Notes: generated by a model from the letters alone, not told the origin. Positions 1 through 4,693 are shown, numbered from the stretch's first letter. The stretch is 11,359 nt of DNA from Candidatus Uhrbacteria bacterium (GCA_016205965.1 JACQSM010000102.1:1-11359); one strand, 5' to 3'. Program-made: numbers and translations.

Positions 1-586
1 CCCCGACGTATGGAATGCGCTGCTGCAAATTCTCGAGGAGGGCCGGCTGACCGACGCCAAGGGCCGCAAGGTGAATTTCAAGAATGCGGTCATCATAATG
101 ACTTCGAACGTCGGTTCCGAGACTATTCTGGACGCCGGCAAAGGCCGAGCGGCAATCGGCTTCGATTCCGGCGAAGAGGGAGCCAATGAATCGCTGCGCG
201 AACTGGTTCGGGTCGCTTTGCAGGAGCGCTTCAAACCAGAGTTCTTGAATCGACTCGACGAAACCATCATCTTCAATCCCCTGTCCGAAGCCGGTCTGGC
301 CAAGATCGTTGAGATTCAGCTGGCCGCGGTCGTCGAGCGTCTGGCCAAGAAGCATTTACGCTTGTCGGTGAGCTATGCCGCCAAGGTCGAACTGGCCAAG
401 AAGGGCTTTGACCCGGTTTTTGGCGCTCGCCCGCTCAAACGCGCCATTCAGCACGAGATTCTGGATCCTTTGGCTTTGATGCTGGTGCGCGGCGAGGTGG
501 GAGAAGACGATGCCGTCCAGGTCGATGCTAAGGATGGGGTATTGTCATTCTCGAAAATCAAAGAGAAGGAGGTAGCGACCGTTTAA
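1..586 (+). CDS. clpB: ClpB/ClpC-type AAA+ ATPase, C-terminal part (5' end outside window)
   Basis: Hexameric AAA+ unfoldase. ClpB works with DnaK to dissolve protein aggregates, while ClpC feeds ClpP. The frame is open from base 2, so the gene begins upstream and about 194 residues are visible. The visible part starts just after the expected Walker B of the second AAA module (PDVWNALLQILEEGRLTD), then shows sensor 1 TSN (about 101-109), the arginine-finger region FKPEFLNRLDE (about 230-262) and the sensor 2 motif GARPLKRAIQ (about 422-451), followed by the small C-terminal domain. The wording around sensor 2 (GFDPVFGARPLKRAIQ, then DPLALMLVRGE) reads closer to ClpB than ClpC. The N-terminal domain and the middle coiled coil that would separate the two are not in the window, and no ClpP-docking loop can be checked. 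Family membership is certain; the clpB symbol is a moderate inference. Stop TAA at 584-586, followed 2 bases later by a perfect hairpin. Confidence 0.93.
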   Translation, partial: PDVWNALLQILEEGRLTDAKGRKVNFKNAVIIMTSNVGSETILDAGKGRAAIGFDSGEEGANESLRELVRVALQERFKPEFLNRLDETIIFNPLSEAGLAKIVEIQLAAVVERLAKKHLRLSVSYAAKVELAKKGFDPVFGARPLKRAIQHEILDPLALMLVRGEVGEDDAVQVDAKDGVLSFSKIKEKEVATV

Positions 587-588
587 CG

Positions 589-614
589 TAAGAGCGGACC
601 TGCATCCGCTCTTA
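589..614 (+). other. Perfect 10-bp hairpin directly behind the chaperone gene
   Basis: TAAGAGCGGA (589-598) pairs exactly with TCCGCTCTTA (605-614) around a 6-base loop, 2 bases after the clp stop codon. There is no U-run after the stem, only CGCCTCGG, so it is not a textbook intrinsic terminator. It could protect the mRNA 3' end, or act as a terminator together with the two hairpins that follow. Confidence 0.55.
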
Positions 615-628
615 TCGCCTCGGCCGAG

Positions 629-663
629 GGTTCGGCGGTCCGCGGGGCGGACATCGCCGAACC
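629..663. repeat. Long GC-rich inverted repeat (9+6 bp stem)
   Basis: GGTTCGGCG (629-637) pairs with CGCCGAACC (655-663). Inside it GTCCGC (638-643) pairs with GCGGAC (647-652) around a GGG loop, leaving AT (653-654) as the only bulge. This 15-bp stem would be very stable as RNA. It lies 14 bases after the previous hairpin and 10 before the next. Function unknown; it may be part of a 3' untranslated structure or a binding site. Confidence 0.6.
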
Positions 664-673
664 TGTCTCGGTG

Positions 674-703
674 AACAAAATGCAAAGCAGTTTGCATTTT
701 GTT
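674..703. terminator. Perfect 13-bp A/T-rich hairpin, possible bidirectional terminator
   Basis: AACAAAATGCAAA (674-686) pairs perfectly with TTTGCATTTTGTT (691-703) around the loop GCAG. The base of the stem is A-rich on one side and T-rich on the other, so transcripts from either strand would end a hairpin in a U-rich stretch. That suits a shared stop for the plus-strand clp message and the minus-strand lexA message, which converge on this gap. It lacks the GC-rich stem of a classical terminator, so this role is an inference. Confidence 0.45.
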
Positions 704-711
704 TCCACCTC

Positions 712-741
712 GACTCACGTGCCCAGTAATGAGTCCGTGAG
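712..741. other. Mutually exclusive stem pairings (possible two-state structure)
   Basis: GACTCA (712-717) can pair with TGAGTC (730-735). The overlapping CTCACG (714-719) can pair with CGTGAG (736-741). The two 6-bp stems share bases 714-717, so only one can form at a time. A short stem CGGC (743-746)/GCCG (756-759) follows. Both stems are short enough to arise by chance. Confidence 0.3.
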
Positions 742-810
742 GCGGCCGAAAAGCTGCCGATACGTGGCGCGTAATTTGCGACGAAACATAATGGTTTCTT
801 CCGCGCGCCG

Positions 811-819
811 TGGTACACT
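811..819 (+). promoter_or_regulatory. Extended -10 promoter-like element before the putative small RNA
   Basis: TGGTACACT fits an extended -10 (TG, one base, then TACACT, 4 of 6 matches to TATAAT). No good -35 stands at the usual distance; TGGTTT at 792-797 is 16 bases upstream. An alternative -10 is CATAAT at 787-792 (5 of 6), also without a good -35. A start from the first would fall near 826. Confidence 0.33.
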
Positions 820-825
820 GAATAC

Positions 826-922
826 GCCACAGTGCGTGGTAATTATGGGCCCGGTAATTCCTGGCCCGTGAATTCCCGAAAGCGCCGCTGCTTCTCCCAC
901 GAAACGCGGCGTTTTCGTTTTT
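826..922 (+). ncRNA. Putative small structured RNA of about 97 nt
   Basis: Between an extended -10 and a strong intrinsic terminator lies a compact set of stems. Hairpin 1 pairs CCAC (827-830) with GTGG (836-839). Hairpin 2 pairs 841-851 with 863-874, made of AATT/AATT, AT/GT and GGGCC/GGCCC with one bulged G at 870. Hairpin 3 is the terminator. Hairpin 2 sits in an imperfect 15-base tandem repeat (838-852 and 853-867, 12 of 15 identical). The large terminator loop contains CCACG (897-901), complementary to CGTGG (835-839), so a 5-bp pseudoknot could compete with hairpin 1. No plus-strand gene follows for more than 1 kb, so this does not look like a riboswitch leader. I tested it by eye against tmRNA, SRP RNA, RNase P RNA, T-box and tRNA signatures and saw no match. 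The short frames here are unconvincing as protein. Confidence 0.4.
877..922 (+). terminator. Intrinsic terminator, plus strand
   Basis: A 12-bp stem pairs 877-888 (ending GCGCCGC) with 906-917 (starting GCGGCG), with one G-U wobble (882/912) and a 17-base loop, followed at once by five T (918-922). The direction is plus, so it ends either read-through from the clp gene or a separate small RNA starting near 826. On the minus strand the same stem has no U-run, so it is a poor terminator for lexA, whose stop codon is at 940-942. Confidence 0.72.
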
Positions 923-939
923 CCTCGACCTTTTGAAAG

Positions 940-1566
940 TTAGATCGGCCTCGACCGAAAATCCCTGATCACCCCCCGCACCACGCCCTGGACGATGACA
1001 TCCCTGACGAAGATCGGGCGCATGGTACTGTTTGCCGGCTGCAGGCGGATGCGATCCTTTTCTCGATAAAAACGCTTGAGGGTGGCATACATGTTGTCGA
1101 GCAGGGCGACCACGATGTCGCCGTTCGACGGCGACGGATTGCGTTCAACGATGACGTAATCGCCGGACAGGATGCCGTCATCGACCATCGACTCGCCTTT
1201 CACCCGCAGGACGTAGGAGTTGATGCCGTCGACCGCCAGCTGGGCCGGTACGGCAACGGTCTCTTTGGTTTCGACCGCTTCTATCGGGGCGCCGGCGGTG
1301 ATCAACCCCATGAGCGGCAGCTCGATCGCCTTGGCCAGGCGCAACAGCGCCGGACTCAATTCCAGCGAGCGGACCGTGTCGGGGTCGCTCTTGAGGCAGC
1401 CTTTAGCCTCGAGATTTTTGATGTGTTCATGAACGGTTGCGGTCGAAGAGAAGCCGAAATGCTCGGCCACTTCCCGATACGACGGCGCATAGCCCATTTC
1501 GGTGATATAGCCGGCGACGAAGTCGAGAACCTCCTTCTGTTTTTTTGTCAGCGTGGCGGCGGACAT
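940..1566 (-). CDS. lexA: LexA repressor, SOS response
   Basis: Transcriptional repressor of the DNA damage (SOS) regulon; RecA filaments trigger its self-cleavage. 208 residues, normal length. The N-terminal winged helix-turn-helix is at about 27-56 (APSYREVAEHFGFSSTATVHEHIKNLEAKG region). The C-terminal S24 peptidase domain keeps the Ala91-Gly92 cleavage bond (ITAGAP), the nucleophile Ser126 in KGESM and the general base Lys164 in ATLKRF, so it should be cleavable. I chose the ATG at 1564-1566 because the protein then begins MSAATLTKKQKEVLDF, as family members do; a GTG at 1624-1626 would add 20 atypical residues and run through the operator. There is no clear Shine-Dalgarno sequence; a perfect DnaA box occupies that place. 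Transcribed alone, after a terminator that closes the upstream 81-residue gene, and probably autoregulated through the heptamers at 1607-1643. Confidence 0.96.
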   Translation of the reverse strand: MSAATLTKKQKEVLDFVAGYITEMGYAPSYREVAEHFGFSSTATVHEHIKNLEAKGCLKSDPDTVRSLELSPALLRLAKAIELPLMGLITAGAPIEAVETKETVAVPAQLAVDGINSYVLRVKGESMVDDGILSGDYVIVERNPSPSNGDIVVALLDNMYATLKRFYREKDRIRLQPANSTMRPIFVRDVIVQGVVRGVIRDFRSRPI

Positions 1567-1570
1567 AGAG

Positions 1571-1579
1571 TTATCCACA
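1571..1579 (+). promoter_or_regulatory. Perfect DnaA box in the lexA leader
   Basis: TTATCCACA matches the high-affinity DnaA box consensus (TTATNCACA) exactly. It lies 5 bases upstream of the lexA start codon, at or just after the predicted transcription start. Bound DnaA could block lexA transcription. A 9-mer of this kind can occur by chance, but a second near-match lies in the same promoter. Confidence 0.42.
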
Positions 1580-1586
1580 TGCGAGT

Positions 1587-1615
1587 TTCTTATGATGAAA
1601 TTCTTTACCGAACAA
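1587..1615 (-). promoter_or_regulatory. Putative lexA promoter
   Basis: On the minus strand, TTGTTC (1610-1615, -35) and TAAGAA (1587-1592, -10) are 17 bases apart. Transcription would start near 1580, giving a leader of about 14 bases. The -35 lies inside one of the GTTCGGT heptamers, so LexA binding would exclude RNA polymerase. An alternative pair is TTGTGT (1622-1627) with AAAGAA about 16 bases on. The matches are modest. Confidence 0.38.
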
Positions 1616-1643
1616 AAACCGAACACAAGTGGATAAGTTCGGT
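1607..1643 (-). promoter_or_regulatory. Putative LexA operator: three heptamers GTTCGGT/ACCGAAC
   Basis: On the plus strand, ACCGAAC occurs at 1607-1613 and again at 1618-1624, exactly 11 bases (one helical turn) apart. Its inverse GTTCGGT is at 1637-1643. Read on the lexA strand, the direct pair gives GTTC-N7-GTTC, the form known for the alphaproteobacterial LexA box; the outer pair gives ACCGAAC-N12-GTTCGGT. The Gram-positive form CGAAC-N4-GTTCG is not present. The position directly over the lexA promoter fits autorepression, which is usual for lexA. Which pair of half-sites LexA uses cannot be told from one promoter. Confidence 0.5.
1629..1637 (-). promoter_or_regulatory. Near-perfect DnaA box, opposite orientation
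   Basis: AGTGGATAA on the plus strand is TTATCCACT on the minus strand, one mismatch from the DnaA box. It sits between the second and third LexA-like heptamers and shares its last base (1637) with the third one. Together with the box at 1571-1579 it makes an inverted pair 49 bases apart around the lexA promoter. Confidence 0.28.
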
Positions 1644-1653
1644 ACGAAGATAT

Positions 1654-1676
1654 AAAAAAGAGGCGCGAATGCGCCT
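1654..1676 (-). terminator. Intrinsic terminator of the 81-residue membrane gene
   Basis: On the minus strand, AGGCGC (1671-1676) pairs perfectly with GCGCCT (1661-1666) around a 4-base loop ATTC, then one C and six T (1654-1659). The gene's TAG stop (1675-1677) lies at the foot of the stem, so the message ends almost at the stop codon. It insulates lexA from the upstream gene. Confidence 0.72.
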
Positions 1677-1920
1677 ATGGAGATTTCAGCGTTCGTCCAG
1701 CCGCTCGCTCAAAAAAGAACGGCCAGGACCAGATGAACATGAGGACGAGCATGAGGACGAGCAAAGGGCCAACAGAAACCAGAAAGAGGAGGGAAGCTGA
1801 CCTGGAACTGAAGACATATTCGGCATTAGGACGACCGGCTCTCTTTTCATCTTCGACCCAACGAAAGGTCATCAGGGCCATGCCGAGTCCGGCGAGAAGA
1901 TACAGGGCGAGGAATTCCAC
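1675..1920 (-). CDS. Small two-helix membrane protein, unknown function
   Basis: 81 residues, no family recognised. Two strongly hydrophobic segments, about 2-18 (EFLALYLLAGLGMALMT) and about 43-70 (SLLFLVSVGPLLVLMLVLMF then IWSWPFFF), flank a charged, polar loop of about 24 residues (RWVEDEKRAGR...). A short basic tail ERAAGRTLKSP follows. I chose the GTG at 1918-1920 because an ideal GGAGG stands 6 bases upstream, the only strong ribosome binding site in the window; an ATG at 1960-1962 would add 14 polar residues and has no such site. Coding is supported by the ribosome site, the hydrophobic pattern, a promoter-like pair upstream and a terminator at the stop. It lies on the same strand as lexA, upstream of it, but is transcriptionally separated by that terminator. 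A duplicated 12-base unit encodes LVLMLVLM in the second helix. A role in the envelope or cell division would be a guess. Confidence 0.68.
   Translation of the reverse strand: MEFLALYLLAGLGMALMTFRWVEDEKRAGRPNAEYVFSSRSASLLFLVSVGPLLVLMLVLMFIWSWPFFFERAAGRTLKSP
1738..1761. repeat. Perfect 12-bp tandem duplication inside the membrane gene
   Basis: CATGAGGACGAG is repeated twice head to tail. On the minus strand it encodes LVLM-LVLM within the second membrane segment, so the duplication keeps frame and hydrophobicity. Such short tandem copies can gain or lose a unit by replication slippage. Confidence 0.8.
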
Positions 1921-1926
1921 AAGCCA

Positions 1927-1931
1927 CCTCC
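1927..1931 (-). promoter_or_regulatory. Strong Shine-Dalgarno site deciding the start of the 81-residue gene
   Basis: GGAGG on the minus strand, 6 bases before a GTG start codon at 1918-1920. It stands out because the other internal starts in this window have weak or no such site. Confidence 0.7.
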
Positions 1932-1952
1932 GGTAGTAGGTTGACTGAAGAG

Positions 1953-1981
1953 AACCTAACATAAGGCGTCCATCGGTACAA
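1953..1981 (-). promoter_or_regulatory. Putative promoter of the 81-residue membrane gene
   Basis: On the minus strand, TTGTAC (1976-1981) and TAGGTT (1953-1958) are 17 bases apart. A start near 1946 would give a leader of about 27 bases containing the GGAGG site. The -10 is weak. No GTTC-N7-GTTC motif is seen here, so SOS control of this gene is not supported. Confidence 0.3.
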
Positions 1982-1997
1982 GGTTGACCGGTCTGCG

Positions 1998-2026
1998 TGG
2001 ATACTATCCGGAGCACATGTTATGCT
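1998..2026 (+). promoter_or_regulatory. Extended -10 promoter of the priA-def-fmt operon, nearly leaderless
   Basis: TGTTATGCT (2018-2026) is an extended -10 with TATGCT matching 4 of 6. TGGATA (1998-2003, 4 of 6) stands 17 bases upstream as a -35. Transcription would begin near 2033, and the ATG of the first gene is at 2036, so the message would have almost no leader and no ribosome site. A better -35 hexamer, TTGACC (1984-1989), is too far from this -10 and has only a weak partner, TATCCG (2005-2010), at 15 bases. Confidence 0.4.
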
Positions 2027-2035
2027 GGTACCGAT

Positions 2036-2830
2036 ATGTCACTGACTTTCGCCTGCATTACGCCCCATACTCCCCTGCTGATGCCGACCATCGGCAAGGA
2101 CAATCTGGCGCTGCTGGCCAAAACCCAGAAGGCGGTGCAGGCGCTCGAACAGGAGCTCTACGTATCGCAACCCGAAACGATCATCATCGTTTCGCCGCAT
2201 GGCGACTCGCTGGCCGACGCGTTATCGATCAATTTCACGCCAAAATATCGCACCAATTTCGCCGAGTTCGGCGATCTGACGACCAAGATGGAATGGCGGG
2301 CCGACGTCATGCTGATCGACCGCATCCGCGAAGATTTCAAAGACAAACACCTGCCGCTGTCGATGGCCAGCAACGAAAATCTCGACTACGGAACGGCCGT
2401 GCCGCTTTTTTACCTGACCCAGCACCTGCCCAAAGTGCAGATCATTCCGATTCTCACCGCCGGTCTCGATACCAAGACGCATTACAATTTCGGCCGGGAA
2501 CTCAAAGACGAAATCATGAGTTCGACCAAGCGGGTGGCGGTTATCGCTTCCGCGGACCTGTCGCATCGGGCCGGAGAAAATTCGCCCGAAGGAATGTCGC
2601 CTCGGGGCGTCGCTTTCGACGACAAGGTCCAGGAGATCGTTTCAAAAAAGTCTCCCATCGGCATCATCGACATCGACGACGCCTGGGCCGATGAAGCGCA
2701 GGCCTGCGGCGCCAAAGTCATCGCGCTTCTGTGCGGCATGCTCGACGAAGTCCATTTCGAGCCGCAGGTGCTCTCCTACGAAAAGCCGGTCGGTGTCGGC
2801 TACATGGTAGCGCAAATGAAGATCTCGTGA
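2036..2830 (+). CDS. Class III extradiol dioxygenase / MEMO-like protein (LigB fold, AmmeMemoRadiSam protein B type)
   Basis: 264 residues of the LigB superfamily, which holds iron-dependent ring-cleaving dioxygenases and the MEMO-like 'AmmeMemoRadiSam system protein B'. Candidate metal-site histidines are His11 in ITPHTPLL, His55 in VSPHGD and His177 in SADLSHR; the last phrase is typical of the MEMO side of the family. LDYGTAVPL at about 116-124 has Tyr118 where many LigB proteins have His. The protein should be cytosolic; no signal peptide is seen. The start at 2036 is chosen because family members begin a few residues before the first conserved strand. An in-frame ATG at 1997 would lie upstream of the predicted promoter -10. 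It is the first gene of the operon, and its stop TGA overlaps the priA ATG by one base. The usual partners AmmeMemoRadiSam protein A and the radical SAM protein are not in the window. Substrate unknown; calling it an aromatic ring dioxygenase would be unsafe. Confidence 0.83.
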   Translation: MSLTFACITPHTPLLMPTIGKDNLALLAKTQKAVQALEQELYVSQPETIIIVSPHGDSLADALSINFTPKYRTNFAEFGDLTTKMEWRADVMLIDRIREDFKDKHLPLSMASNENLDYGTAVPLFYLTQHLPKVQIIPILTAGLDTKTHYNFGRELKDEIMSSTKRVAVIASADLSHRAGENSPEGMSPRGVAFDDKVQEIVSKKSPIGIIDIDDAWADEAQACGAKVIALLCGMLDEVHFEPQVLSYEKPVGVGYMVAQMKIS

Positions 2831-4692
2831 TGTTCGCCGCCGTCGCCCCGATTCTCAAAATGCCCCGCGGGACGGGCTGTTTCGACTACTCGATTCCCGA
2901 CGCGCTCGCCACAGCGGTGACGCGCGGTTCGGTAGTGTCGGTTCCCTGGCGCGGGAAGAAGATCCCCGGGCTGGTTTTGTTTGTCCGTGAAAAGTCCGAA
3001 ATCCCGGCGTCGCGAACCAAGCCGCTCACCGACATCGTGCCGGTCGCGGCGCTGACCGAAGAATTGATCGCGACCATCGAATGGATGGCCGAAGATACCT
3101 TCGCTTCGATCGAAACGTTCGTCCATGCGTTTTTACCGGCCTTTCTGAAGAAAATGCCCGTGCTGGCGTCGGCGGCTCCGCAGCAGCATGCGGCCGACGG
3201 CGGTCGCAGACTGATACGCTATCGCAGCACGGCCGAAAAATGGCAGCGCACGCTGGAGGCGGCTCGGGCCGGGATCGCCAAGGGCGGCTCGGTGATCGTG
3301 ATCGTGCCGCACATCGGCGACGTTGCCGCCGCCTCCACGCTTTTGCAGGACGCCTTCGGCGCCGACAACCTGATCGCGCTCCTGGGCGATACCGCCTCGG
3401 CAACCTACCGCAAGGCCTGGCTGGCTTGCGCCGAACGCTCCGGCCGAGTGGTCGTCGGCACGCGCGTAGCGGCGATGGCTCCAGTGTCAGCGCTTTCGAG
3501 CATCATCGTGCATGAAGCCGAAAGCCAGGACCTCGGCCAATACGACCAGAATCCGCGCTACGACGCCCGCCGGACGGCGATCCGGCGCAGCGAACTCGCC
3601 GGCGCCGAGCTGCTCCTGATGAGCCGGTTCCCGCGCCTCGAGGAATATCAGCTCGCGATCGCCGCCGGCTGTTCCTATGACGGCGGCGATCGCGGCGGAA
3701 CCAAACCGAGCCTGGTCGACGTCTCCTCGACGACCCCGACAGATTTCGACAAGATTCTGTCGCCGGCAGCCATGGAGGCTGCTGAAAAGGCTTTACAAAG
3801 CCAAAAAAAGGTAGTACTCTTCCATAATCGCCAGGGAGTCGCCTCGGCGCTGCTGTGTCGGGCCTGTCGTCATGTCTTTCGATGTCCGACCTGCGAAACG
3901 GCCTTCGTCGTTCAGGCGACTAAGCTCGAATGCCGGCGGTGCGGACGCAGTCAGGAGATCGCCGCCACCTGCCCGCGCTGCGGCAGTCCGGAATTGCGGA
4001 CCGTCGGGCGTGGCACGACCTCGCTCGAACGCGAATTGCAGTCGCGATTTCCTAGGCGGCGCATCGTCCGAGTCGACGCCGACCAGCCGGCGGCGGATAT
4101 CGAGCCAGTCGTCGCTTCGGCCGACATCCTCGTCGGTACGGCGCAGTTGGTGCATGCCTTGGCCGAGCTGCGATCAGGCAACGGCGATATCGGCGCGATC
4201 ATCGCGACATCGGTCGACGATCTCGTCGGCCATCCCGGTTTCCGGACGCAAGAACGGGCCGCTCGAACATTGGCGATCCTTGGTGACGTGGCGGCCGAGT
4301 CCGGCGCCGCCTTCATCGCTCAGTGCCTCGAACCGGATCGCGGCCGCGTCCGCCACCTGCACCTCCACTACGAAGCCTACGCTCATGCCGAGCTAGCCGA
4401 GCGCGGCCGGACCGGATATCCGCCGGTCGGCGCCATCATCGCCCTGACCGTCGTCGGCGAAAACGAGGAGGCTGTGCGCGCGGAGGCCGGACGTATCCGC
4501 GGCGGCCTTGAGCCGTTTTTAGCCGGCGCCGAAATCCGCGGCCCGCTCCGTCCGGGTACGCCTTTCCGCCACGGCCGCTGGCGCAGCTTCCTGATCCTGA
4601 AAATGCCGGCGCTCGCGGCCGAGACGGCCGAGGCGCTCATGAAACTTCCCGACCACGTACTGATCGAACGCGACCCTGAATCACTTCCCTAG
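2830..4692 (+). CDS. priA: PriA-like primosomal protein N', helicase motifs degenerate (pseudohelicase)
   Basis: PriA recognises abandoned replication forks and helps reload the replicative helicase. 620 residues in the PriA layout: an N-terminal 3'-DNA-binding domain (about 1-105), a winged-helix/ATPase-like middle, then a zinc module with all eight cysteines kept (C343, C346, C352, C355, C368, C371, C381, C384). After it come the GRGTTSLERELQSRFP segment and the C-terminal domain with TGYPP (528-532). The ATPase has decayed. The Walker A site GxTGSGKT is replaced by YRSTAEKWQR (131-140), the DEEH box by HEAES (228-232), GSATPS by LMSRFPRLE (263-271), the motif V GTQM-AKG region by GTAQLVHALAE (436-446) and QVAGRAGR by DVAAESGAA (486-494). 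No ATP binding or unwinding is expected. The reading frame is intact, so this is not a dead gene. The start ATG overlaps the upstream TGA (TGATG), suggesting translational coupling. The order priA-def-fmt is common in bacteria. Confidence 0.92.
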   Translation: MFAAVAPILKMPRGTGCFDYSIPDALATAVTRGSVVSVPWRGKKIPGLVLFVREKSEIPASRTKPLTDIVPVAALTEELIATIEWMAEDTFASIETFVHAFLPAFLKKMPVLASAAPQQHAADGGRRLIRYRSTAEKWQRTLEAARAGIAKGGSVIVIVPHIGDVAAASTLLQDAFGADNLIALLGDTASATYRKAWLACAERSGRVVVGTRVAAMAPVSALSSIIVHEAESQDLGQYDQNPRYDARRTAIRRSELAGAELLLMSRFPRLEEYQLAIAAGCSYDGGDRGGTKPSLVDVSSTTPTDFDKILSPAAMEAAEKALQSQKKVVLFHNRQGVASALLCRACRHVFRCPTCETAFVVQATKLECRRCGRSQEIAATCPRCGSPELRTVGRGTTSLERELQSRFPRRRIVRVDADQPAADIEPVVASADILVGTAQLVHALAELRSGNGDIGAIIATSVDDLVGHPGFRTQERAARTLAILGDVAAESGAAFIAQCLEPDRGRVRHLHLHYEAYAHAELAERGRTGYPPVGAIIALTVVGENEEAVRAEAGRIRGGLEPFLAGAEIRGPLRPGTPFRHGRWRSFLILKMPALAAETAEALMKLPDHVLIERDPESLP

Positions 4693-4693
4693 T

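Noticed and set aside
659..676. GAAC pair in the gap considered as a second LexA box
   Set aside because: The spacing is 10 bases, not 7, and the first GAAC is part of the arm of the hairpin at 629-663.
612..900. Short open frames of 61-72 residues on both strands of the gap
   Set aside because: No ribosome site, no hydrophobic or domain pattern, and they cross strong hairpins. They do not outweigh the RNA interpretation.
826..922. Riboswitch or T-box leader
   Set aside because: No plus-strand gene starts for more than 1 kb after the terminator, and the T-box consensus is not met.
1567..1626. Longer LexA start at a GTG
   Set aside because: It would add 20 residues not found in LexA proteins and would place coding sequence over the promoter and operator.
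3804..3810. Slippery heptamer A-AAA-AAG in frame in priA, like that of dnaX; a -1 shift would stop six codons later
   Set aside because: The same in-frame heptamer also occurs at a Lys-Lys pair in the LigB-like gene near 2644-2650. There is no downstream stem seen here and no clear upstream stimulatory site, so chance is likelier.
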